Source: Rhodospirillum sp.
GTDB lineage: Bacteria > Pseudomonadota > Alphaproteobacteria > Rhodospirillales > Rhodospirillaceae
Assembly (NCBI GenBank): GCA_021741145.1
Contig: JAIOYK010000005.1
Coordinates: 1 to 64,000, forward strand
Length of the DNA stretch: 64,000 bases
Direction of reading: 5' to 3'
The notes under the pieces are model-generated. The model was not told the DNA's origin, searched no databases, and saw only the letters and a list, made by a program, of their open reading frames with translations. Position 1 is the first letter of the stretch. Each line of letters starts with the position of its first letter. The position numbers were made by a program, and so were the translations under genes. This document shows positions 36,101 to 46,279 of the stretch, in pieces.

Positions 36101-36861
36101 TCGAACTCCAGGTCCACCACCAAGGGCAGGTGGTCCGAAGCCCGGCGGACCTCGAATCCCCGGGGTGGGTCGGCAACCCGGATCACTGTCCGGGGGCTGG
36201 GTCGGAACAGCATGCGGTCCAGGCGGAAGAGGGGCAGGAAACTGGGGAAGGTCCGGCGGGAGAAGTCCGCGCCGAAACGGGATTTCAGGCTGGCCACGGA
36301 GGTCCTACCCCAGGGCAACCACTCATTCAAATCGCCCATCAAGATCATGGGGTGGGCGCCGTCATCCCCGTCCGTCCCCCCCAGGGGTTGGGCCAGACGC
36401 TCGGCGAGGTGGGCCACCTGGATGCGCCGTTCCTTGCGGCCCAGGCCCAGGTGGGTGATCAGCACCCGGGGACGACCCGCGGGGTGCTCCAGGGTGACAT
36501 CCATGGCGTTGCGGGGCTCCTTGTCTGGAACGGACAGGTCCAGGGGCAACGTCGCGCTCATGGGCCAGCGGGAGAGCACGGCGTTGCCATAGGCATGTCC
36601 CCCCCGCCAGAGGGTGGGCGCGTGAACGGCGCGCATGTCCGTCCCGTTCGCCAGGACCTCCAAGGGGTCGTGGGGAGGATTCGGCAACCGGGACAGGTCC
36701 ACCTCTTGAAGTCCGGCGATATCCGGTTTCAAGGCCGCCAACGCCCGAGCCACCCGCGCCACGTCCCGGCGGCCATCGGTTCCGACACAGCCGTGTAGGT
36801 TCCAACAGACCACTCTGAGAGACAGGGGCGGGGTCGTTCTTGTGGAGTCCCCGTTGGGCAT
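36097..36861 (-). CDS. Endonuclease/exonuclease/phosphatase (EEP) family protein
   Basis: The 254-residue metal-dependent phosphodiesterase fold shows all EEP motifs: VVCWNLHG with the metal-binding Asn, GLQEVDL with Glu, MILMGDLNEW with Asp/Asn and the C-terminal ASDHLPLVVDLEF with the Asp-His pair. No signal peptide is visible. ATG 36861 is four bases after the phospholipase-D gene stop, so the two are probably co-translated. EEP proteins next to a cardiolipin-synthase-like gene are common in proteobacteria, and a role in phospholipid headgroup turnover is plausible but unproven. Confidence 0.88.
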   Translation of the reverse strand: MPNGDSTRTTPPLSLRVVCWNLHGCVGTDGRRDVARVARALAALKPDIAGLQEVDLSRLPNPPHDPLEVLANGTDMRAVHAPTLWRGGHAYGNAVLSRWPMSATLPLDLSVPDKEPRNAMDVTLEHPAGRPRVLITHLGLGRKERRIQVAHLAERLAQPLGGTDGDDGAHPMILMGDLNEWLPWGRTSVASLKSRFGADFSRRTFPSFLPLFRLDRMLFRPSPRTVIRVADPPRGFEVRRASDHLPLVVDLEFD

Positions 36862-36865
36862 GTCC

Positions 36866-39169
36866 TTAGGCTTCACTCCGCTTCTCGGCCCAGCGTTGAA
36901 GCAGATGGGCGACACCCGCGGTGACCAAGGCCACCCCCGCCAAGCCGGCCAGGGTGGCGAGGTCCGGGTCCTTGAGGCTGTTGGCCAGGTGATCGCCCAG
37001 AACGGAGAGCGCCACGATGCCCGGCCCCATGCCCAGGAAGGTGCCCAGCATATAATCACGGAAGCGGATATGGGTGGCGCCACAGATCAGATTGACCAGG
37101 GTAAACGGTGCGATGGGCAGGTTGCGCAGGGCCGCCACCGTTGCCGCGCCTTGCTTGGCCAAGCGTTTGCTGAGCGCCGGAATGGCCCGGCCGCCGAAGC
37201 GTTCCACCGCGTCCCGGCCAAGGACAGTGCCCAGGGTGAACAGCAGGGCGGCGCTGGCGTTGACGCCGACGACGTTGATGACCAGGGCCAGCCAGGTGTC
37301 GAAGAGCAGGCCGACGGTCAGGATGATTACGAGAACGGGAAAACCGGTCAGTCCCAGAAGGATGATCGTCAGGATGGCGAGCAGGGGTGCGAAGGGACCT
37401 CTGGCCCAGTCTCCGGCCAGGGAAACCAAGTGGTTGGGTTTGATCCAGGCCAACACATCGGGATTGGTCCAGACCATCGCCAGGGCGGTCAACAGGGCGA
37501 CACCACCGCCCAGGGCCAGCCATGCCCGCCGACCCAGTCGTCTGGATTTCAGATCGTCCGGACCGGGGGGCGGGGGGACTTCGTCCCGGTCGACGACCAG
37601 AAGAGCGGCCACCAGATCCGGGTCAAGGGGGCGGTCCGGATCGGTCAAGCGGGGATCCGGCGCCAAATCCGCGTAAAGGGCGGGGACGCGGTGAGTCAGG
37701 GGCATCAGCGTGTTGCCGGGTTTGTCCCGGAGGGCCTCGATGGCCGCGACCCAGGACCCTTGGCGGTCCACTTCCCGCTTCAAGTGGGTGCTCTCCATGC
37801 CAAGGAGTTCTCCACAGAGGCGATGGGCGAGGCCGGTGATGGTCCGGCGCGATTCCGAGGAGTCCCGGGCCTCCACCGTCAGATCCAATTCCGTGTCGAG
37901 GCCCATGGAGCGGTTGGCCAGATTGGCCGATCCCACCCGCAACAGGGTTCCGTCGACGATCAGGGCCTTGGCATGGACATAGATCGGTTTTTCCTCCGTG
38001 GACCGGTCCTTGAAGGACGCGGCGGGGGAGGTCCCGCCACCATCGTTGTCTTTGTCCCGCGCGAGGGGCCAGTAGACGCCCAGGCGCCCCGGGGGCGCCA
38101 CGGCGCGCAAGCGGTCCAGCAGGGAGTCGCGGCCCGTGTCCATGACCGCCTGTTGGGTGGGGCCGTCGGACCCATGGGGCATGATAAGGACCATCTCCGG
38201 CCCGTCCTCCTCGGCCAGCCGCCGTTCCAGGACATTTCCAATGGTTTCGGACGTGCAATACTGTTGGGCGATAAGGATCCAATTCCGGGCGTTTTCCAGG
38301 GCCTCGACGAAACTGGCTTCCACCTCGCGGACGGCTTCCCGACCCGCGTGGGGGTGCTCCGTGCGGGACAGCGCGACCGCCTGGTTTCGGAACTGGGGAG
38401 TGACCGACGGGGGCCAAGAATCGGACGCCCCGTCGGGGGGAAAGGGATCGGGGGGATCCAGGGTTTCCCCCGTGGCCCAGGACCAGCGGGTCCGGACCAA
38501 TTCCGCGATGGCCCGAGCCGCGTCGCCATCGACCACGGCCTGGAGGTCGAACCAGGGACCGCCCTCGGAGCCATCGGGGTTGGTCCTCCGGGAATCGGAA
38601 ACCCGGTGCTCGGCGCTGTCCCAGCGGGACCCGGTGATGTCCAGCCCACCGGCGAAGGCCAAGCGGTCATCGATGGTCACGACTTTTTGGTGGTGACTGG
38701 CCAGGGTGGGCAGATCTCCATCCTCGACGAACCGCAAGCGGGGGTGGCCGGACCAAACGCTGGGCAGGTTGAAGGAAACCTCCCGCTCCAGGCGAAAGAG
38801 GACCGCGGCCCGCCAAAGAACCACGCGGACCTCCAATTCGGGATTGCGCTCCAGGGCCTCCAAGAGAAGGGAGCGGAGGGTCACCGGCCAGCCGTCCTCG
38901 GCCCGGCCTTCGGAGTCCAGCGGGACGTCGCGAAGCAAGGGGATCTTGGAATGGAGTTCCCAGGCCAGGATGAAGATGGACTGTTGGGCGGTCTTGATGG
39001 ATTCGCGTAAGGCCGCGTAATAGGCCTCCCCGTTGAACAGGATGGCGCAACGATCCGCCCGTTCCAGGCGCCAGACTCCCGATGCCTTTCGGGCGACCGA
39101 AAGGGCGTCGGGTGATGTCAGGGGGCTATCCTCCCCCACCGGCTTTTGGCCGTCACTGTCCACGGACAT
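36866..39169 (-). CDS. Phospholipase D-like protein fused to a VTT/DedA-type membrane domain
   Basis: The 767-residue protein has two HxKxxxxD motifs, HQKVVTIDD in the first half and HAKALIVDG about 240 residues later, which together make one phospholipase-D/cardiolipin-synthase active site. After a linker come several transmembrane segments of the VTT (SNARE-associated/DedA/TVP38) family, seen in LLAILTIILLGLTGFPVLVI and around GFPV...NASAALLFTLG. Cardiolipin or related phospholipid synthesis at the inner membrane is likely. The start is uncertain: ATG 39169 (MSVDSDGQKP) is chosen because the 43 residues before it look like non-coding sequence. Confidence 0.87.
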   Translation of the reverse strand: MSVDSDGQKPVGEDSPLTSPDALSVARKASGVWRLERADRCAILFNGEAYYAALRESIKTAQQSIFILAWELHSKIPLLRDVPLDSEGRAEDGWPVTLRSLLLEALERNPELEVRVVLWRAAVLFRLEREVSFNLPSVWSGHPRLRFVEDGDLPTLASHHQKVVTIDDRLAFAGGLDITGSRWDSAEHRVSDSRRTNPDGSEGGPWFDLQAVVDGDAARAIAELVRTRWSWATGETLDPPDPFPPDGASDSWPPSVTPQFRNQAVALSRTEHPHAGREAVREVEASFVEALENARNWILIAQQYCTSETIGNVLERRLAEEDGPEMVLIMPHGSDGPTQQAVMDTGRDSLLDRLRAVAPPGRLGVYWPLARDKDNDGGGTSPAASFKDRSTEEKPIYVHAKALIVDGTLLRVGSANLANRSMGLDTELDLTVEARDSSESRRTITGLAHRLCGELLGMESTHLKREVDRQGSWVAAIEALRDKPGNTLMPLTHRVPALYADLAPDPRLTDPDRPLDPDLVAALLVVDRDEVPPPPGPDDLKSRRLGRRAWLALGGGVALLTALAMVWTNPDVLAWIKPNHLVSLAGDWARGPFAPLLAILTIILLGLTGFPVLVIILTVGLLFDTWLALVINVVGVNASAALLFTLGTVLGRDAVERFGGRAIPALSKRLAKQGAATVAALRNLPIAPFTLVNLICGATHIRFRDYMLGTFLGMGPGIVALSVLGDHLANSLKDPDLATLAGLAGVALVTAGVAHLLQRWAEKRSEA

Positions 39170-39260
39170 GCCTGGGACCCTCTTCGATGATTTCGTCGAG
39201 GACGTAACGTCGGGCAGGGCCACCAGTTCCCAAGGGATCGGGATCTCGCGGTCGCGGCCA

Positions 39261-39286
39261 GGAGCACGGGGTGCATGCCGTGCTCC
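39261..39286. repeat. Perfect 9-bp inverted repeat upstream of the phospholipase-D gene
   Basis: GGAGCACGG (39261-39269) pairs with CCGTGCTCC (39278-39286) around an 8-base loop. It lies between the receiver-like gene and the phospholipase-D gene, both on the minus strand. No T-run follows, so it may be an operator or RNA-stability element rather than a terminator. Confidence 0.5.
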
Positions 39287-39340
39287 CGACCGGACCAACC
39301 AGGCGCATGAGGTGCTTTATCGGTTCCGCGGCATGAGGGG

Positions 39341-39649
39341 TTAGTGAATGGTGACGTCCCTGTGGGCCAGGGTGATCGTGCCATCGAAGACCATCAGGGC
39401 CGTTTCGGGATAGCGGCCCATCAGCTCGGGCAGCAGGCTGTCCATGCCCCTGGGGGAGGCACCGCGGTCGGTCAACACCGCGGCGAAGGGACCTTGCTCG
39501 GCCAACAGGCGGATGGCGTTGTCCGCCGAGGTCGCCGTGGTCACGCTGTAGCGGACACGCAGCTCGCTTTCGGCCAGGCGCAGGACGGTGTCGTCCTCGC
39601 TGAGGACCAGGACACGGGCGGGATCGGGCTGGGAGAAGTTCTGGGTCAT
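39341..39649 (-). CDS. Short receiver-like protein (truncated response-regulator domain)
   Basis: The 102-residue protein has the start of a CheY-like receiver: RVLVLSEDDTVLRLAESELR with an acidic pocket, then AVLTDRGASPRG where the aspartate occupies the phospho-acceptor position. It ends after the fourth strand (TALMVFDG), before the conserved lysine strand and last helix, so it is about 20 residues shorter than a normal receiver. No output domain is present. It lies 110 bases downstream of an HDOD gene that also has a degenerate receiver, and they may work together. Confidence 0.7.
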   Translation of the reverse strand: MTQNFSQPDPARVLVLSEDDTVLRLAESELRVRYSVTTATSADNAIRLLAEQGPFAAVLTDRGASPRGMDSLLPELMGRYPETALMVFDGTITLAHRDVTIH

Positions 39650-39759
39650 GGGTCTTGTCCTTGGACATGGGTCGGGCGGTCACCGGAACCGGTCGGAACC
39701 GACGGAGTTGCTGAAAGTGTACGAATGGAAGTCTGAAGTGGTTCGTTGGAACCAGACGG

Positions 39760-41049
39760 TCAGTTGGGTCTTCGTCCCGATGGGAGAGCCGTCGCCAGGG
39801 TCGGCGTCCGGTTGATCGGGGCGGAAGGCAAGTCCGCGGGCCACTGGTCGCGGATGGCTCTAGCCCAGTGTGGCAGTCGGCCAATCAGGTCGACGCGGCG
39901 CAGGGCATCCAGGTCGATATCCAGGGAGCGCCATTGTTCCGCCGATCCCTCCGGATCGCAGGTGATGGGGACCCGGGCCAGGGCCCGGGCCACATGAACC
40001 AGCAGGGCCGGGGTCAAGCCGGGGCGTCCATCCCGGTCGGGTTGGTGGTGATGGGCCACCGCCCGGGTCAACTCGGCGGGCAAACCCCAGAGGGCGAGCA
40101 TGCAGGCGCCAACCTCGGCATGGGTGCAATCGAACATGGCCTGCTCCGCCACGGCCCGGTGGACTCCCGCTCGAGTCGCGGCGTTTTCCACCATGGCCAG
40201 TTTCTCCGGCGCGTAACGGGCCAAGACCAGGATGCCGATGTCATGCAGCAAAGCCGCGGTAATGGTGTTGTCCCGCTGATCGCCTTCGATCCCTTCCGCT
40301 TCGCAAAGGATTTCCGCGGCGACCCGACTGGCCTCGGCATGGGTCAGAAAGGTTTCGAAACGGTGGGTGGCGACGGCGTCACCGGGCACCGGCGCACCCA
40401 GTCCATGGAGGAGGGCAATCGCTTCCACGGTGCGCAGGCCCAGGTAGCGCACGGCCAGTTCCACCGAACCGATGGCATGATGAGGGTGCAGCGCGCCCCT
40501 GTTCGCGACCCGCAGGACCAGGGCGGCCAACGCCGGGTCCGAGGTCACGCGCTTGGCCACTTCATCCGCCGCGCGGTCGGGGTGACGGGCGGCCTGGGAT
40601 ACGGCGAGATGAATTTGAGGCCGAGCGGGCAGGTCGGAGATCTCTGTCAAGACCCGCCGTACGGCGGCATTGTTGATGTGGTTCAGCAGGTGACCGGCTT
40701 CGGTCAGGGTCCGCAGCAATTGGCTCCGATCCGGGTCGACCATCCGATGGGCCACGGTCAACGCGCGCACCGACTGGGCTTCGTCCGAGGATTCGCCGAC
40801 AAGGATCCGGATGGTCTCGGGGTGGGTGAAACGCAGGCTCTCAAGTAGATCCAAGCCGCAGGTGTCGTTTAGGGTCGCCGTGCAAGCGATCACGTGGGGG
40901 GGCGAATCCGCGAGCATCGACCGGGCCTCCGCCGCGTCCATGGCGATCCGCACCCGCCACCGCACCCCATCCGTGGACAGGGTATCGCGTTCGTCGGGTG
41001 TCAGGGTCGGCAAGTCGCCAACGAGCAAGAGGTCATGTAAGGGCAGCAT
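39760..41049 (-). CDS. HDOD domain protein with degenerate N-terminal receiver
   Basis: The 429-residue protein begins with a receiver-like module (MLPLHDLLLVGDLPTLTPDE...) in which the phospho-acceptor strand reads HVIACTATLND and lacks the aspartate. An HDOD domain (about 165-360) follows, with LLHDIGILVLARY and the later AHHHQ motif. HDOD proteins are signalling relatives of HD phosphohydrolases, usually without enzymatic activity. ATG 41049 is selected because GGAGGAG lies eight bases before it; the frame is open 132 bases upstream through AT-rich sequence. Probable partner: the receiver-like gene just downstream. Confidence 0.86.
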   Translation of the reverse strand: MLPLHDLLLVGDLPTLTPDERDTLSTDGVRWRVRIAMDAAEARSMLADSPPHVIACTATLNDTCGLDLLESLRFTHPETIRILVGESSDEAQSVRALTVAHRMVDPDRSQLLRTLTEAGHLLNHINNAAVRRVLTEISDLPARPQIHLAVSQAARHPDRAADEVAKRVTSDPALAALVLRVANRGALHPHHAIGSVELAVRYLGLRTVEAIALLHGLGAPVPGDAVATHRFETFLTHAEASRVAAEILCEAEGIEGDQRDNTITAALLHDIGILVLARYAPEKLAMVENAATRAGVHRAVAEQAMFDCTHAEVGACMLALWGLPAELTRAVAHHHQPDRDGRPGLTPALLVHVARALARVPITCDPEGSAEQWRSLDIDLDALRRVDLIGRLPHWARAIRDQWPADLPSAPINRTPTLATALPSGRRPN

Positions 41050-41392
41050 CGATGTCGCTCCTCCGGTCGCGTCGAAATTCAGGCGTTTGCCTAAGGTTCG
41101 ACGTCTATCTCTCGAGCATAGACCCAGGACGGTTTCGCTGTTACCCCGAAACGTTCGGGTCCATGGCTCGGTTAGAACCAATCAAAGCAAGCACCGTGCC
41201 AAATTCAGATTTTTTATTTGGAATAAAAATTACATATTGGAATCAGATTTTTGCGGAGCCTTCTATTCTTACTGATGTACCGCAAGATGTAGACTTTTGG
41301 TATCATCTCAATCGCATGGGGCTTTGCCATTTGCAACGCAACCCGCGACGATCCGCGAAATGCCAAGGTTCACTTCTCCCCAAACGCATTGC
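41050..41392. other. AT-rich gap between bolA and the HDOD gene
   Basis: These 343 bases include an AT-rich stretch (about 41195-41330) unlike the surrounding sequence. The HDOD promoter must lie here, upstream of 41049 on the minus strand. A plus-strand frame reads through it (41164 onward, including FGIKITYWNQIFAEP) but continues antisense through bolA, has no ribosome-binding site and resembles no family I know. Confidence 0.4.
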
Positions 41393-41707
41393 CTATCCGA
41401 CTTCGGACGGGGATTGGCAGCGCATGGACAGGGCATGGACCCGCTCGCGCAGTTCGTCGGCCAACAGGTCGTTGACCAGACGCTGGCGGTTTACCCGGGA
41501 CAGTCCGTCGAACCTGGCGGAGACCACTTCAACATGGAAATGCGTTTCCCCCTGGCCGTCCACCGGGGCATGGGCGCCTTTTCCAGCGGCGGCCACCCGG
41601 TCGCCATGGCCCGCGTGCTTGTGCGACTCATCCCGCACGGAGAGGGCGGCGGGCGCCAGGCCTTCGGTCAACTTGCGAAGGATTCTATCGTGATAGGTTT
41701 CAGCCAT
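41393..41707 (-). CDS. BolA family protein
   Basis: The 104-residue protein has the class II KH-like BolA fold, with GETHFHVEVVSARFDGLSRVNRQRLVNDLLADEL covering the helix-turn-helix-like region and the conserved His used in iron-sulfur binding with monothiol glutaredoxins. The loop before it (SHKHAGHGDRV) is His-rich. It is divergent from the J-domain gene and the cobS-cobT pair, a common alphaproteobacterial arrangement. The grx gene is not in the window. The start is ATG 41707 (MAETYHDRI). Confidence 0.92.
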   Translation of the reverse strand: MAETYHDRILRKLTEGLAPAALSVRDESHKHAGHGDRVAAAGKGAHAPVDGQGETHFHVEVVSARFDGLSRVNRQRLVNDLLADELRERVHALSMRCQSPSEVG

Positions 41708-41906
41708 GGTCGCGGGACCCTTTCGGCGGTTTGGCCCTCCACCGATCCGGCGGGGGCCCTGGTGAACCCGCGCGTCCTGGGCGGGTGGAAGAACGAACCC
41801 ATCCGGAATGGGTTGTGATGGGGGGGCTGTCAAGAGGAACTGTCCTCGGATCCGCGGGAGTCCTGGCCTTGCCTTGTTCCGCCTCCCTCTCCATAGTAGG
41901 GCCACA

Positions 41907-42545
41907 ATGGCACGAACCAATGACATCGGTGGCGGACGGCGGCGCGGACGGCGCGGCGTTCCGCCCTTGGAAGACTTCGACCTGAAGGGGCCGGAGCCCA
42001 AACGGCTGTGCGACCACCCAGCTTGCAAGAGGGAAGGGGATTACCGCGCCCCCAAAAACCGAGGCTTGAACGAATACTACTGGTTCTGCCTGGAGCATGT
42101 GCAGGCCTATAACCGCTCCTGGAACTATTACGAGGGCATGAGCGATCTGGATATGGAGCAGGAGATCCGTCAGGCCGCCGTCGGTTTCCGCCCCACATGG
42201 CCCCTGGGAGACCGCATGGCCCCGGGCCGTGGCGAGGGCGCCACGGGACCGGATCCCCGCTTCTTTCGGGATCCCTTGGGTGTTTTCGAGGAGAAAGCCG
42301 AGGAAGCCGCCCGCGCCAGGCGGGATACCCGAGCCCCCCTCCACCGGGAAGACGGCCCCCGGGCCCGGGCCATGCGGGTCCTCGACCTTGAGGAACCCCT
42401 GACGCAGGGGGAGCTGAAGGCCCGCTACAAGGTACTGGTCAAGCGCTACCATCCGGATGCCAACGGCGGGGACAAGGACTCCGAGGAACGGTTCAAGATG
42501 GTCAGCGAGGCCTATCACCTGCTGAAAAAGGCGCTGAACGTGTGA
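41907..42545 (+). CDS. J-domain protein (DnaJ-like) with N-terminal Cys/Trp-rich region
   Basis: The 212-residue protein has a C-terminal J domain with the invariant HPD in [11 protein letters not shown] near residue 185, so it can stimulate a DnaK ATPase. The N-terminal half carries a CDHPAC motif and a conserved aromatic patch ([19 protein letters not shown]), typical of the alphaproteobacterial J-domain family found next to cobS. It lacks the zinc-finger and client domains of DnaJ. ATG 41907 begins [10 protein letters not shown]; no strong Shine-Dalgarno is visible. Its link to cobaltochelatase assembly is suggested only by neighbourhood. Confidence 0.92.
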   Translation: MARTNDIGGGRRRGRRGVPPLEDFDLKGPEPKRLCDHPACKREGDYRAPKNRGLNEYYWFCLEHVQAYNRSWNYYEGMSDLDMEQEIRQAAVGFRPTWPLGDRMAPGRGEGATGPDPRFFRDPLGVFEEKAEEAARARRDTRAPLHREDGPRARAMRVLDLEEPLTQGELKARYKVLVKRYHPDANGGDKDSEERFKMVSEAYHLLKKALNV

Positions 42546-42744
42546 GGGCGAAGGGGCTCGGTCGCGTTCGAGATTTGGCGGAAATTCCGGGATCCACTTT
42601 TCCGCTAATCGCTTGTATACAGAGTTTTCCCAGCGGCCCGGGGGGACGGGGCGCTGGGTCCCATTGGTCGGGCGGGGCGGAAACAGGGAAAGCCGGTGTC
42701 CCTGGGTCCGTCCGCCACTTCAAGATGATGCGAGGACAGTTTTG

Positions 42745-43734
42745 ATGCAAGCCGCCGCGGAGTACCCCCTGGACAAGCCCGATACGCGACTTTCCGTGCG
42801 CGATGTGTTCGGGATCGACACTGACTTGACCGTTCCAGCCTTCTCCCGGCCGACGGAACATGTGCCCCAGCGGGACGATACCTACCGCTTTGATAAAGAC
42901 ACGACTCTGGCCATCCTGGCTGGATTCGCTTACAACCGCCGGGTGATGATCCAGGGCTACCATGGCACCGGCAAGTCCACCCATATCGAGCAGGTGGCCG
43001 CTCGCTTGAACTGGCCCTGCATCCGGGTCAACCTGGACAGTCATGTCAGCCGCATCGATTTGGTCGGCAAGGATGCCATCGTGCTGAAGGACGGCCAACA
43101 GATCACCGAGTTCCGCGAGGGTATCTTGCCCTGGTGTCTGCAGCGCCCCGTGGCCCTGACCTTCGATGAATACGACGCCGGACGGCCGGACGTGATGTTC
43201 GTGATCCAGCGCGTGCTGGAGGTGGAGGGCCGCCTGACCCTGCTCGACCAGAACAAGGTGATCAGCCCGCACCCCTATTTCCGGCTGTTCTCCACGACCA
43301 ACACCGTGGGTTTGGGCGATACCACGGGCCTGTACCACGGCACCCAACAGATCAACCAGGGCCAGATGGACCGGTGGAACATCGTCGCGACCTTGAACTA
43401 CCTGGAACATGACGCCGAGGTGGAAATCGGGCTCGCCAAGCATCCGGAATATGACACGCCGGAAGGGCGGCGGAAGATTTCGGCCATGGTCGCCGTCGCC
43501 GACCTCAGCCGGTCGGGCTTCATCAACGGCGATATTTCCACCGTCATGTCGCCCCGTACGGTCCTGACCTGGGCGGAAAACGCCATCATCTTCGGGGATG
43601 ACGCCTTCGCCTTCCGGGTGACCTTCCTGAACAAATGCGACGAAACCGAACGGGCGATCATCGCGGAATACTACCAGCGGTGTTTCGGCAAGGATTTGCC
43701 GGAAAGCGCGGCCAACCGCACGGCCTTCGTTTAA
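42745..43734 (+). CDS. cobS: Aerobic cobaltochelatase subunit CobS
   Basis: CobS is the AAA+ ATPase ring of the CobNST complex that inserts cobalt into hydrogenobyrinate a,c-diamide in aerobic cobalamin synthesis. Walker [10 protein letters not shown] lies near residues 72-80, Walker B includes [12 protein letters not shown], and the sensor/arginine-finger region follows in TTNTVGLGD. The 329-residue length is standard. ATG 42745 ([13 protein letters not shown]) follows GAGGACAG. cobT starts 73 bases downstream; cobN is not in this window. Confidence 0.95.
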   Translation: MQAAAEYPLDKPDTRLSVRDVFGIDTDLTVPAFSRPTEHVPQRDDTYRFDKDTTLAILAGFAYNRRVMIQGYHGTGKSTHIEQVAARLNWPCIRVNLDSHVSRIDLVGKDAIVLKDGQQITEFREGILPWCLQRPVALTFDEYDAGRPDVMFVIQRVLEVEGRLTLLDQNKVISPHPYFRLFSTTNTVGLGDTTGLYHGTQQINQGQMDRWNIVATLNYLEHDAEVEIGLAKHPEYDTPEGRRKISAMVAVADLSRSGFINGDISTVMSPRTVLTWAENAIIFGDDAFAFRVTFLNKCDETERAIIAEYYQRCFGKDLPESAANRTAFV

Positions 43735-43807
43735 GGGGTGGCGGGCGGCCGGATCTGGCCGGTCTTCCCGCGTCCTTCCCATCGTCGTTATTCCCTAAGG
43801 GATCAGC

Positions 43808-45715
43808 ATGAGCCGCCAACCCCTGGGTTCGAACAAGCGAGCCAACGAAGCGGTGGAAGCCTTGAAGGGCGCCACCTCCGCGGCCATGCGCGCCGTGTCC
43901 GGGAAGCCGGATCTGCAAGTCACCTACGCACCCGGTTCCGCCGCCCTGGTGGGCGGACAAGCCCGTCTGCCCCTGCCGCCCCGCAAGATGGACGAGGCCC
44001 TGCTGACCCGCTTGCGGGGCACCTCTGACAGTCTGGCGCTCAAGCTCCGGCACCACGACGCCAAGGTCCAGGCCACGCTGGAGCCGAACGGCGTGGAAGC
44101 CCGCGAGATCTTTTCCGCCCTGGAACAAGCCCGCTATGAATCCGTTGGCTCCTCCCGTCTCGCCGGAGTGGCGGTCAATATTGGTGGGGCCATCGAACAG
44201 CGGTTGAGCGCCGAGGGGTACGACCGGGCCAGCGACCCCAGCCAAATCCCCATGGGCGAAGCCATCCGTCTGCTCGCCCTGGAGCGGTTCGGCATCGTCA
44301 AACAGGGGCCGGTGACGGCCAAGGTCACCGCGCTCGCCCACCAGGTTCTGCCCGAGGCGGCAGAGGCCACGCTCGACAGATTGGTTGAACAATTGGCCGA
44401 CCAGGGGCGGTTCGCCCGCTCCTGCCGGGAAATGCTCGACGAATTGGGCCTGGAGGAGTTCGACGCCACGGAGACGGAACAGGCGGATTCCGAAAACGAG
44501 GGGGGACCGGAGGATCAGGAGGAGACGGACTCCGCCGAGGACCAATCCGACCCGGAGGGCATGTCCACCCCCGGCCCGGACTCCGAGATGGAGCTGGCGC
44601 CCGGCGAGGGCGAAGGGGGCGAGGGCGACGAAGAAACCGAAGTTTCCCAGGAAACCATGATGCCCGGCGCGGGATCCGACGACCCAGCGGGGGAATCCGA
44701 CCCCTCCAAGCGTCGGAATGAGTTTTCCAGCGACGATGATGGCGAGCGCTACAAGGTCTATCGCACCGAACACGATCAAGTGGTGGGGGCCCAGGACCTT
44801 TGCGATCCGGAGGAATTGAACCGTCTGCGGGCTCAACTTGATCAGCAGCTCGGTCATTTGCAGGGCGTGGTCACCCGCATCGCCAACCGTCTGCAACGGC
44901 GCCTGATGGCTCAGCAGACCCGCAATTGGGAATTCGACCTGGACGATGGGCTTCTGGACGTCGCGCGGCTGGCCCGGATCGTCGCCAACCCCACCATGTC
45001 CCTCTCCTATAAAAGGGAGAAGGACATGGAGTTCCGGGACACGGTGGTGACCCTGTTGATCGACAATTCCGGCTCCATGCGCGGCCGGCCCATTTCCGTG
45101 GCCGCGGTCAGCGCCGATATTCTATCCCGGACCCTGGAACGCTGCGGTGTGAAGGTCGAGGTCCTGGGCTTCACCACCAGCGCCTGGAAGGGCGGGAAAT
45201 CCCGGGAGGACTGGGTGAAGGCGGGCAAGCCGACGGCGCCCGGTCGCCTGAACGACCTCCGCCATATCATCTACAAGGAAGCGGATTTGCCCATGCGCCG
45301 GGCCCGGCGCGCCCTGGGGTTGATGCTCAAGGAAGGCATCCTGAAGGAAAACATCGATGGGGAGGCCCTGCTCTGGGCCCATGCCCGGCTGTTGGCCCGG
45401 CCCGAGGCCCGACGGATCCTGATGGTGATTTCCGACGGCGCTCCGGTGGATGACAGCACCCTGTCGGCCAATTCGGGGAATTTTCTCGAGAAGCACTTGC
45501 GGGAAGTGATCGAGCAAATCGAGCGGCGCTCGCCGGTGGATCTGGTCGCCATTGGTATTGGCCATGATGTCACCCGCTACTACCAGCGCGCCGTGACCAT
45601 CAACGACGCCGAGGACCTGGGCGGCACCATGATGAGCCAGCTTTTGGAACTGTTCGAGGACGACCCCCGCGCCGCGCGCTCGGCAGGCCCTCGGGGCGCC
45701 CGTCTGGTGATGTGA
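43808..45715 (+). CDS. cobT: Aerobic cobaltochelatase subunit CobT
   Basis: CobT is the second AAA-complex subunit of cobaltochelatase and pairs with CobS rings. The N-terminal domain is followed by a highly acidic linker (about residues 215-305, Asp/Glu-rich). A C-terminal von Willebrand A domain then shows the MIDAS metal motif DNSGSM near residue 418 and an ISDGAPVDD segment further on. The 635-residue length matches the family. GGGATCAGCATG precedes the start weakly. It is transcribed with cobS. Confidence 0.95.
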   Translation: MSRQPLGSNKRANEAVEALKGATSAAMRAVSGKPDLQVTYAPGSAALVGGQARLPLPPRKMDEALLTRLRGTSDSLALKLRHHDAKVQATLEPNGVEAREIFSALEQARYESVGSSRLAGVAVNIGGAIEQRLSAEGYDRASDPSQIPMGEAIRLLALERFGIVKQGPVTAKVTALAHQVLPEAAEATLDRLVEQLADQGRFARSCREMLDELGLEEFDATETEQADSENEGGPEDQEETDSAEDQSDPEGMSTPGPDSEMELAPGEGEGGEGDEETEVSQETMMPGAGSDDPAGESDPSKRRNEFSSDDDGERYKVYRTEHDQVVGAQDLCDPEELNRLRAQLDQQLGHLQGVVTRIANRLQRRLMAQQTRNWEFDLDDGLLDVARLARIVANPTMSLSYKREKDMEFRDTVVTLLIDNSGSMRGRPISVAAVSADILSRTLERCGVKVEVLGFTTSAWKGGKSREDWVKAGKPTAPGRLNDLRHIIYKEADLPMRRARRALGLMLKEGILKENIDGEALLWAHARLLARPEARRILMVISDGAPVDDSTLSANSGNFLEKHLREVIEQIERRSPVDLVAIGIGHDVTRYYQRAVTINDAEDLGGTMMSQLLELFEDDPRAARSAGPRGARLVM

Positions 45716-45760
45716 GGGAATGGCGGCGCCTCGGATCGGCTTTGCTTCCCGTCTTATTCC

Positions 45761-46216
45761 TTAAATGCGAGGCGCCCCCAAGTCCATCCCAAGTCCATCT
45801 CGGAGTTCACCCGCGACCAGATGCAAATCGGCGTCGGCCATCCGCTTGGTCGGGGTGAACGTGATCGCGGTCTCCGCGATGTATCTTCGGGACGTGATGT
45901 CCGTTTTTTCCACCATGGGAACCAAGTGGGCATGCGCGTGGTCGATGTCTCCTCCCGAGAAGAGGAACGCGACCCGCTCGACGCGGTACAGGTGCTTCTG
46001 AACCCGTGCGATTTTCTGGCCGAGGCTCAGGATTTCCGAAGCGATGCCTTCGGGAAGGTCGTCGAAGCAGGAAAAATGGGATTTTGGGATGATTTGAATA
46101 TGGCCCCGTCGAATTGGATGAATGTCCAGAAAAGCCAGCACTCGTTTGCTTTCGAAGACTCGCTCCGATGGGATGCGTTCCAACGCGATCTCGCAAAACA
46201 GGCATGGTCCCGTCAT
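45761..46216 (-). CDS. HIT family nucleotide-binding protein
   Basis: The 151-residue histidine-triad protein probably hydrolyses or transfers nucleotides from AMP-linked substrates. The triad is clear as HAHAHLVPM near residues 94-102, and an N-terminal CLFCEIALERIPSERVFE gives the Hint/Fhit-like zinc cysteines. ATG 46216 is preferred over the ATG five codons upstream because GGAAGGA lies six bases before it. It lies downstream of, and on the same strand as, the MocR gene. Confidence 0.92.
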   Translation of the reverse strand: MTGPCLFCEIALERIPSERVFESKRVLAFLDIHPIRRGHIQIIPKSHFSCFDDLPEGIASEILSLGQKIARVQKHLYRVERVAFLFSGGDIDHAHAHLVPMVEKTDITSRRYIAETAITFTPTKRMADADLHLVAGELRDGLGMDLGAPRI

Positions 46217-46279
46217 GCCACGTCCTTCCATGCTGATTTGGTGAGGGTACCGCCCACCCTCGAATCGGTCAAAAACCTC

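Noticed and set aside
36842-39010. 722-codon plus-strand frame opposite the phospholipase-D gene
   Set aside because: It is low-complexity Gly/Gln/His-rich shadow; the minus strand carries both HKD motifs and the membrane domain.
41164-41393. Plus-strand AT-rich open frame downstream of bolA (MARLEPIKAS...)
   Set aside because: There is no ribosome-binding site, it continues antisense through bolA, and it has no recognisable family; treated as intergenic.
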